From Ostreococcus mediterraneus (Eukaryota; Chlorophyta; Mamiellophyceae; Mamiellales; Bathycoccaceae), in contig WMKK01000014.1 of assembly GCA_012295225.1 (NCBI GenBank), positions 186,001 through 250,000 on the forward strand: a DNA stretch of 64,000 nt, written 5' to 3'. The translations under genes and the position numbers were made by a program. Shown piece after piece: positions 57,201 to 64,000 of this stretch (positions are counted from its first letter, which is position 1; each line of letters starts with the position of its first letter). The notes below the pieces were generated by a model. That model made no database searches, was not told the DNA's origin, and worked only from the letters and a program-made list of their open reading frames with translations.

Positions 57201-58445
57201 CTACAATTCACATAACAGCCAATTCCATGGCTGTCGTCTGCTTCGAATGGACTCTAAAGCTTCACCGAGAGGCGGGACTTTATCTTTCTCACTCGAACCA
57301 TTTTCTTCGTTCGTTGTTTCAACAACGATTTCATCCGCAAACTCGCGTTTCATCGCTTCGGAATCTTCTTCGACGGCGACCATGTAAGACTCGAGGCTGT
57401 ATAAATCGCTCGCGTTGTCGTTCGCTTCCCCATCAAGTAGCGTCGTATTCTTCACGCGTTCAATCAAATCGCTAAGGTTCAATTCGTCACGCGTCGCCGC
57501 AAACTGGCTCAGATTGACACTCCCCACGATTCGCCTCATGGATTCTTCTTCAGCGTTGAGCTTGCCGCGGCGCAACGCATTCACATCCTCACCAGAGTAG
57601 TGTATAAAGATCAATTTGCATCGTCGAAACACACCCTTGCCGAAGCCCATGCGCACCAATCCGAAATACACCTGGTCCGATTCTAGCGAATTGCACATTT
57701 CCTCCACTCCGCCGCCACCCGCGTTGGCAATTTCAGTGCCGTGCACGGAGGCGTTCAAGAGCAACCAATTGAACGCGCCCGTATCCGAACGAACCAACTG
57801 CAAAACCTCTCTAAATTGCATCTCCCGAGTCATCTCTCGAAGTGTCAGCATTCGTAAGCGCTTACCCGTTGATCCTAAACCTTCTTCATATATCTTTTTC
57901 GCTTCTACGAGTTGATTTGCAATGTCGCTCTTCATCGTCGCCACCGCCGCCTCGTAACTCGGAGGCGTCGTTCCGTTCTCCCCTAACGCGCCATCCGAAA
58001 CCACTACGCGATATAGTTCCTCCACCACACGATCCACCGTGCATTCGCTTTGTTCAATAAAACTCATGCTCACGTGCCACGGCGAAAGCGCCTCCTACGA
58101 TAGGAATACGCGCGCGTCAGCGTCGACGGTTACGCGCCTCGAACAAATCAACTCCACCTCCCACGCCTCGCGCAACGCCACGCGCGCCGCACTCGCGCGA
58201 CGCATCACACACAACGCCAACGCATCACGCACCTCCACCGCTTGCTTTTGCGCGTTCGCGCGGCCGCGTTTCACGACCGAACACGCGTCGCCGTTCCAGT
58301 GGACAAACACATACTTGTCGCGCGCGAACGTGCCTTTGCCGAACGTGAACCGCAAGACGCCAAAGAACACGCGCGACGGGTCGAGATGCGCGCGCAGGTC
58401 ATCGACTCCACCGATGCCGCGCGCCACGCACGTCAGCGCAACCAT
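57201..58445 (-). CDS. Double ADF-H (cofilin/coactosin-like) domain protein, two exons
   Basis: Probable actin-binding protein of 401 aa. Two homologous segments are seen: VFFGVLRFTFGKGTFARDKY with VFVHWNGDACSVVKRGRANA in exon 1, and VYFGLVRMGFGKGVFRRCKL with IFIHYSGEDVNALRRGKLNA in exon 2. Both are the core of an ADF-H fold (strand F-G-x-x-R-x-x-F-G-K-G, then K-F-x-F-I-x-W). Exon 1 is 58445..58134 (MVALTCVARGIGGV to WEVELICSRR). Exon 2 is 58094..57201 (EALSPWHVSMSFIEQ to WNWLLCEL). The 39-nt intron (58133..58095) has GTAACC, a CTGAC branch site and CGTAG, phase 0 on both sides; without it a TAG stops the frame. It is convergent with RRP12, 51 bp apart. Confidence 0.78.
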
Positions 58446-58510
58446 GGTTGCGGTTGATGGATGGATTGAATGCGCGCAGTTGTGACGCCAGTGGTCGTCG
58501 CGCCGTTCGT

Positions 58511-59251
58511 ATGCGCGAGCGCACACGCATGGCGCCGCCGACGCACGCGCACGCGTCGACCGCGGCGCACAACCCGAGATTCGTGACGCCGCAGTACGCA
58601 CGAGCGCGTCACGATCGCGGGACGCGTCGCGCGCGGGCGTGCATCGCGTGGCTGCTCATCGGTTTATGCATCGTCAGCGTGACGCCGCGCGCGTGGTACG
58701 CGTCGTACATTGACGTCTTTGGCGAAAAGGGCGATCGGACGATTGGTGAGCGAATAGAAGAGCGCATTCGCATGCGCGAAGCGACGCGAGAGGCGGCGAG
58801 GGCGGCGAGGGCGAAGGAAAGAGGTGGAGCTGGTTTTGGTTTCGGGTGGCTCGGGACGAGGCGGGCGTCGAAAGCGCGCGCGTTTAACGCCGACGGCGAC
58901 GCGAATGCGAATGCACACGGTGTAGCGAATGCTGGCACACACCAGGGTGGCGTTGATGAGCAGCGTGCATCGACGTCGACGCGGGTAGAGAAGGTGTTGA
59001 GTGAAAATGAAAAGGCGTTGGTTGAAGGTTTGAAAGCTCGGCTCGGCAAGGTGAACGCCGAGCGAGACTCAATCATTTACTTGATGCGCAAAATCAAGGG
59101 CGAGGAGATGAATAATCATCACGAATTGAGCAGCATGGATGATAATGGCGAGATTAATGAGCTCACGGATGATGAAATTGCGTCAGCCATGGCAAAGCTC
59201 GAGGAAATTGACGAGCATCACCAACCGTTGTTGAAGCGGCTGTTTGGTTGA
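58511..59251 (+). CDS. Single-pass membrane protein of unknown function
   Basis: A 246-aa protein with a basic N-terminus, one membrane helix (ARACIAWLLIGLCIVSVTP, about residues 49-66) and an Arg/Glu-rich helix (GERIEERIRMREATREAARA). A disordered Asn/Ala linker (DGDANANAHGVANAG) and a C-terminal coiled region (LSENEKALVEGLKARLGKVN, LTDDEIASAMAKLEEIDEHH) follow. A type II topology is likely. ATG 58511 or 58529 (MAPPTHAHAST) may be used; the frame upstream has an ATG at 58457, only 11 bp from the opposite gene's start. Family not recognised. Confidence 0.65.
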   Translation: MRERTRMAPPTHAHASTAAHNPRFVTPQYARARHDRGTRRARACIAWLLIGLCIVSVTPRAWYASYIDVFGEKGDRTIGERIEERIRMREATREAARAARAKERGGAGFGFGWLGTRRASKARAFNADGDANANAHGVANAGTHQGGVDEQRASTSTRVEKVLSENEKALVEGLKARLGKVNAERDSIIYLMRKIKGEEMNNHHELSSMDDNGEINELTDDEIASAMAKLEEIDEHHQPLLKRLFG

Positions 59252-59319
59252 CGGCGATGTGTAGTAGCACCTAGCGCGCGTTGAATAACTATGACTAACT
59301 ACGTGTAAATTATTACAAG

Positions 59320-62300
59320 CTAACGCGCATCGATGTATTCGTACCACACGCGGCGTAGATTAGCACTCAGCGCTTGAGCGTCGGATTCGCTCCCAACGTG
59401 GATGCGCAACCGCGACGACAAATTTTCAGAATTCTTTGTCACGCCTGAGCTTTCAGTCGCAAACGTGATATTTGTTTGCAAATAGATGAAGACGGCGTTT
59501 TCAATCCAAACAGACGTGATGTCTGACCAACGAACTTGCCATAAGTACTCAACTTTGTCAGAGACGTCGACGTACATGACCCGTTCGGCGGAGATGATAA
59601 TTTTTCGATCGCCCAAAACTGGATGCATACCGATGAAATGGTCCTTTGCGCCAGGAGCGTGTATGGTGAATGTCTTACCCATTCTCACCGCTGTGCGCAA
59701 ATAGTAGACGCCTAGTGCGTTCGTCTCATCCCACGCGCGAACGATGCCGTCCGCACGAATGGCAATCGGCAACCTGCGCACGACGACAGAAGCGACCTTG
59801 TTTGACATGACGATGTCGCGCGTGCCAGATTTCACATCCTTGGCGGTACTCGCTACGCCTTCAACAGTCTTCGCGACGAGACCAATCGCACCAGCCACGG
59901 GTTGAGTCACTAAACCAGTGACCCCGTGTGCGAACCCCACCGCGGCGCCACTCATACCCCTCTTTCTGAAGCCCTGTACGGGTTTGAAAACTAAACCAGA
60001 AATGCCTGCTGTGATGCCGCGACCGAGCTTTTCGCTTCCATAGAAAATACCAGCGGCGACATTATCAGCTTTTGAATCCCGATACGCAATGTCTGATTGA
60101 ACAATTGCTTTACCTTCGGATCCGGACACAGAATTGAGAGTGCCAAAACCCGTCTCTACGGCTTTACCCAAAGCGTTGAGCCCAGAGGAGACGTTCGCGA
60201 GCGTGTCAAACGAGGACAGCACGTGAAACGTCTGCGTGAAGATGTGTGCCAATAAGTGCGTGCGGAATTCCCGTTTCAAATCAGACAGTGGAATTTGCTG
60301 CGCACGTCTGGTGAACCGCTGAATATTGATGGATAGTCTATCGACAGACGCAAAAGATAGTACGCCGATGAGTTTTGCATCCGCATCCGCCGGACGAGAC
60401 TCTGGCCGCGGCTCAAACGTCAGCGTGATGTACACGGGCTCGATTTCAAGAGAAAGAATTTGTAGCTTCACGTCTCGACTCTTGTTGAGATGCTTGACTG
60501 CTTCATTCTCCTTCTTGCGATTTTTCTTCGCCTGGAGTGATGTAAAGTTTGTCGACGGTTTCAGGCGATGCAAATCTAAAGATTTGTTGAAGCTATACAA
60601 TTGCCACAACAAATATTCCGTTGCGCGGACGTATAATCCTCCCTCGGGTGTTTTTTGATGGTAGCAGTTGATGAGTACTTCTCCCGCATCTTTCCAACTG
60701 AGGGTAAAATAACATTCGAAAAAGTTACCACGTGAAGCATCGTGCCAAATAAAAACTGGGTATCGAGCGTTGAGCATGCTGTAGTCCACCTGCACCGCAC
60801 CGACGGTGAGATGCGTGTAAATGGACTTTCCCAAGCATAAATTACTTCCTCGTCTCATCATGATGTTATCGATAGATATGTGAAATAGTTCTGCAAAGAG
60901 CGGTTGTGAGCGATCAATTATTGTCGCAGACACTCCAACGAAATCGAGTGCTAAATGCAACTCTTTTGCGATTGACGTATTCATGAGCGGTTTATCGCCA
61001 CTGTGGAAATTCAATCGCGCCGCGTCAGAATACTCGATGATGTGAATGTGTAAGATTTCACCACGCCAAAAGCCAAATATCTCACCAGATGCATGGCGTG
61101 TTTTCATAGATCCAAGATGAATGATCTCAGAGCCATGTTTATCTGAAGCGCTCACACGAATGCACGTCATTTCACCATCACTGGTTGAAAATTCGAGCCA
61201 CTTTTCGTTTTGAAATGCAGATCCGTCAAATGAGTCGTTTGTGTTGTTCGATTCGGCCGTACTGCCTGCACTAGGAGAACTCCACGCCCACGCCATTGAT
61301 GAATATTCTTGAAGTGCGTAAGATCGCCCGACGCCAACATATGGATTTCGTGTGGACTTCTTGAATCCCCGTAGTTTGGACGGTGTACGCAACGCGTCCA
61401 CGGCGCGTTTCATTTGTCGCACGAGAACACATTCCCGCATGTGATTCATGATACGCACTGGAGTCGTGTTCGCGCTAGGCTCTCCGGAGAGCACAATCAT
61501 GAAGCAACCATTGATTAAGCGTTCAACGCGAAATTGTACCAACAAAGGTTTCACTAGACTCACAAAATCTCCATCATTATTGACGCTCGGCAATCTGCGG
61601 AACGCGCTGATTTCTGCGATAGATGGATTGACATCTTGCGGAATGCTCCACAAGGACCCAGAGTACTGAAGAATGTTTTGTATCGGCGAGCTCCAATGAA
61701 TACCGGATAAAGATGGGTTTGGCACTGATTTGGGCGCAACGGCCAGCTGAATGATTGCCTTGTTTAAAGCTTCTTCGACGTCAACGTTGCCAGCTGATGT
61801 ACTATAGTCGACAGGAAATGCAACAGCTTTCGCACCAGGTGTGAGTAGTTGTCCGGACGGATAGTTGTTCGAACGAATGTAAAGTGGATAGCTCGTCAAA
61901 TTCACCGCGGCGATAGCCGGCTGAATAGTAATCTTGTATGTAGGTAACCTTGAAGTGGCTATGCCATCCGCAGACCAGACGTTGCAAGAGCAACGAAGCG
62001 CAATTTTGTCACCAGACATATTCGGAACGAAGATTGTTCTCGGTTCAGCAGATGCAGCGATTTCAAACGTTATTTGAGTGGAATCTAATAACACCCCAAG
62101 CATGTATGATGTATTTTCATTCGCAGCCTTTGCTTTCTTTATGTAGTATGTCCCGGGCTGAGTTTGCCCTGGTGAAATTGTAACGTAGTCGTCAAGGCTA
62201 CTCAATCTCGGCGTGCCTTCGTTACTGGGCCATGCGATAGTTCTGATTGATAATGGCGTGGCATTTGTAACGAGCAGCGCTGCTCGATACTCAATACTCA

Positions 62301-64000
62301 GAGCATGTTGAGACGGATCGTCAGAAACAGCATCCACGTCATCGATCGCACGGCTTCTCGAAGCAGAGATATAATACAAAGATTTCAGATCTGAGTAACC
62401 TTTCAAGTTCAGCCAAGTGCGCTGTGTGGCGTCGGGCTGTCCAGCCTCAGTGATGTTGAGTAATGATGCCTTGCTTTGGCTCAATGTCACATGAGCACTA
62501 AACACTGTCACGTGCATCGAAATACTTTTACTTGTATCCACAGACGTTACGTGCTTGACATCGCCGGGTTGCATGGTCTCACAAAGTTTTTCTTCCCCAT
62601 CGGCGATAAGAATGACTCGGGAGGTAGAATGCGTGGATGCCTGAATTTGCAAAGGGGCGAGTATGCGTAGATTCATCCCCAATGGCTCATTAGAGCCAAT
62701 CTCTTGAGTCTCGTTATGCCTCGATTGTTTAACCAGAATAAAATTGTCTTGTCCAGATGAATACGACCACGCTCTATCCCGTTTGTCCAGCAACCAGTTC
62801 AAATGAAATGATGCAGAGCTCTCGAACGCCGAAAACTCCCGACTTGATTTAACCAAGTCAGTTGTGAGCGTCAGTGTGTAAGCATCAGCGCCACAGAATG
62901 CTGGTAAATCGAGTTCGCCGTCAGCCGCTAACGCATTGTGCCAGTTATCAAGAGTATCCCTTCTCATGTTTCGAAGCTGGATGCGCTCCACACGTTCAAC
63001 TTTCACTAGCTCAATTTTGCGAAACCATCGACGCCGACGCGTTGCTCTGCCTTTCCTGGAGCTAGACCCGCGCGGGGGCGGCCATTTCGTAACGAACATT
63101 GCACCATACGCCCAGCCGTGCTCGTTGACGCGCTCATTTGAGGGTAAGTCTAATATCCACGGTCCAACAAAAGCATATCCCTTTGGTGCTTTAACGTCTG
63201 GAAAGTACTTAGTACAAGACGAACCGTCCAAACGAAGACTGAAACGTCCATTAAAGGTGTTGAGATCTTTTGGAGATCTCCAACCTCTGAAAGGATAGTA
63301 TCGCTCAGACTCAAACACCGTGACCTCGTCGATGTCACCGCCATCTTCATCGAATGGATCTGTAAGTGTACCCGTCATCGACATCATCGTGCTACCTCGA
63401 TTGGCCGTATTAACTGAGACTTCAATATGAGTAGATGCTTCGTTAATGCAGGTGATAAGCCCTTTCAATTTACCCTCACGATTATTATAAATCATCCCGT
63501 GAGTCTTGTGCTGAACCACGTGCGTCGCCTTGCGATGAAGGCTGACTTCCTCGAAAGGACCAGCTGAGGAGAAAGAAATTGCCAGGGTTTCATCGCCATC
63601 ATCGATAATTTTCTTTGATTCCGCGGTATGTGACGCTGCACCGATGGTCATTTCCCGAACGCTCTCATCATCAAGCGACTGATGGCATCGTTTTTGAGAA
63701 AGTTGTCGGGCACTCGGTATTTCATTCAAAGGTATACCACTCTGATCGCGACGAGCCTTTTGATGAATAAAAGTCCAACCACCTGTACTTTGCATACCGG
63801 TTCGATAAACTGCGACTTTCGTTCTACTCTGTGACTTAAAATTACGACGCGATTTCCAAATCGGTGCTGGAGAAATTACCGCGTTGTCCGTCAAGTCTTC
63901 ACGGATGCAAACAAACGAGTCCAAAGGTGGCTTCTTCACGCCATCAATCGCAGCGTTGCCGACAGCAACATATCCCTCCGGAGCTATGGGCGTCCAAAAC
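59320..64000 (-). CDS. VPS13: VPS13-family lipid transfer protein, C-terminal part (5' end outside window)
   Basis: Bridge-like lipid transfer protein at membrane contact sites. The frame is open to the window edge and reads FWTPIAPEGYVAVGNAAIDG, a repeat typical of VPS13, so the gene continues upstream; 1559 residues are visible. In order: two such PxAPxGYxxxG repeats (YFPDVKAPKGYAFVGPWIL is the second), then the VAB/SHR-BD region (NLTSYPLYIRSNNYPSGQLL), the APT1 part, and the ATG2-C/amphipathic region (AGISGLVFKPVQGFRKRGMS, GFAHGVTGLVTQPVAGAIGL). A C-terminal PH-like domain (KIIISAERVMYVDVSDKVEY, WSDITSVWIENAVFIYLQ) ends the protein. The N-terminal chorein domain is not in the window. Confidence 0.92.
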   Translation of the reverse strand, partial: FWTPIAPEGYVAVGNAAIDGVKKPPLDSFVCIREDLTDNAVISPAPIWKSRRNFKSQSRTKVAVYRTGMQSTGGWTFIHQKARRDQSGIPLNEIPSARQLSQKRCHQSLDDESVREMTIGAASHTAESKKIIDDGDETLAISFSSAGPFEEVSLHRKATHVVQHKTHGMIYNNREGKLKGLITCINEASTHIEVSVNTANRGSTMMSMTGTLTDPFDEDGGDIDEVTVFESERYYPFRGWRSPKDLNTFNGRFSLRLDGSSCTKYFPDVKAPKGYAFVGPWILDLPSNERVNEHGWAYGAMFVTKWPPPRGSSSRKGRATRRRRWFRKIELVKVERVERIQLRNMRRDTLDNWHNALAADGELDLPAFCGADAYTLTLTTDLVKSSREFSAFESSASFHLNWLLDKRDRAWSYSSGQDNFILVKQSRHNETQEIGSNEPLGMNLRILAPLQIQASTHSTSRVILIADGEEKLCETMQPGDVKHVTSVDTSKSISMHVTVFSAHVTLSQSKASLLNITEAGQPDATQRTWLNLKGYSDLKSLYYISASRSRAIDDVDAVSDDPSQHALSIEYRAALLVTNATPLSIRTIAWPSNEGTPRLSSLDDYVTISPGQTQPGTYYIKKAKAANENTSYMLGVLLDSTQITFEIAASAEPRTIFVPNMSGDKIALRCSCNVWSADGIATSRLPTYKITIQPAIAAVNLTSYPLYIRSNNYPSGQLLTPGAKAVAFPVDYSTSAGNVDVEEALNKAIIQLAVAPKSVPNPSLSGIHWSSPIQNILQYSGSLWSIPQDVNPSIAEISAFRRLPSVNNDGDFVSLVKPLLVQFRVERLINGCFMIVLSGEPSANTTPVRIMNHMRECVLVRQMKRAVDALRTPSKLRGFKKSTRNPYVGVGRSYALQEYSSMAWAWSSPSAGSTAESNNTNDSFDGSAFQNEKWLEFSTSDGEMTCIRVSASDKHGSEIIHLGSMKTRHASGEIFGFWRGEILHIHIIEYSDAARLNFHSGDKPLMNTSIAKELHLALDFVGVSATIIDRSQPLFAELFHISIDNIMMRRGSNLCLGKSIYTHLTVGAVQVDYSMLNARYPVFIWHDASRGNFFECYFTLSWKDAGEVLINCYHQKTPEGGLYVRATEYLLWQLYSFNKSLDLHRLKPSTNFTSLQAKKNRKKENEAVKHLNKSRDVKLQILSLEIEPVYITLTFEPRPESRPADADAKLIGVLSFASVDRLSINIQRFTRRAQQIPLSDLKREFRTHLLAHIFTQTFHVLSSFDTLANVSSGLNALGKAVETGFGTLNSVSGSEGKAIVQSDIAYRDSKADNVAAGIFYGSEKLGRGITAGISGLVFKPVQGFRKRGMSGAAVGFAHGVTGLVTQPVAGAIGLVAKTVEGVASTAKDVKSGTRDIVMSNKVASVVVRRLPIAIRADGIVRAWDETNALGVYYLRTAVRMGKTFTIHAPGAKDHFIGMHPVLGDRKIIISAERVMYVDVSDKVEYLWQVRWSDITSVWIENAVFIYLQTNITFATESSGVTKNSENLSSRLRIHVGSESDAQALSANLRRVWYEYIDAR

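Noticed and set aside
1-64000. Transposons, LTR or virus-like elements, CRISPR arrays
   Set aside because: No reverse transcriptase, integrase, transposase, capsid, long terminal repeats or spaced repeats were seen; simple trinucleotide tracts are microsatellites.

Overview
The window is nuclear DNA of a very compact green-algal genome, most like a Mamiellophyceae picoalga (Ostreococcus or a close relative; genus is my inference). The reasons are: GC-rich DNA with GC-rich codons; intergenic spacers often under 150 bp; mostly single-exon genes plus a few short introns with GTGCGT or GTACGT donors; eukaryotic proteins mixed with plant-type plastid proteins (KAS III, divinyl-chlorophyllide reductase, a triose-phosphate-type translocator); and a circularly permuted tRNA gene, a type known from prasinophytes. 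I see no transposon, LTR element, virus copy or CRISPR array.

Layout. 0-10 kb: 5' part of MED21 (cut by the window edge), a GT34-like glycosyltransferase, a PX-BAR sorting nexin, a TAPT1-family membrane protein, a Pumilio RNA-binding protein with two short 5' exons, and a 78-aa SVIP-like p97-binding protein in two exons. 10-20 kb: CGFS glutaredoxin, oxysterol-binding-related protein, a coiled-coil protein, a C-CAP/TPR protein, KAS III, a WD40 protein, a RING-PHD protein like PHRF1, VTA1/LIP5 with a 9-nt first exon, and divinyl reductase. 20-32 kb: TSR2, eIF3b, aspartyl aminopeptidase, a fidgetin-like AAA ATPase, a DUF4336 protein, a plastid phosphate translocator, and mS35. 33-46 kb: NOM1, a HECT E3, a small UBA-like protein, an ABC-F ATPase carrying a zuotin-type SANT domain, a plastid membrane protein, a mitochondrial carrier, an organellar RbfA, a membrane-anchored Cys-containing protein, and poly(A) polymerase. 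47-64 kb: permuted tRNA-Cys(GCA), RRS1, a 1.2-kb gene-poor stretch with a C/D-box snoRNA candidate, a PDZ-like plastid protein, a Lys-rich unknown, a COMM-domain-only protein, RRP12, a double ADF-H protein with a 39-nt intron, a single-pass membrane protein, and the C-terminal part of VPS13, which runs off the right edge.

No operon-like pathway is present, but ribosome and RNA functions are frequent: TSR2, NOM1, RRS1, RRP12, eIF3b, mS35, RbfA, ABC-F, Pumilio, PAP, tRNA-Cys and the snoRNA candidate. Membrane traffic is also well represented (SNX, ORP, VTA1, VPS13, SVIP). Many genes are in head-to-head pairs with about 40-250 bp between start codons, so most promoters are probably bidirectional. 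The most notable items are the permuted tRNA-Cys, the SANT/ABC-F fusion, the C-CAP/TPR fusion, the SVIP homologue and the snoRNA candidate with an apparent 25S rRNA guide.
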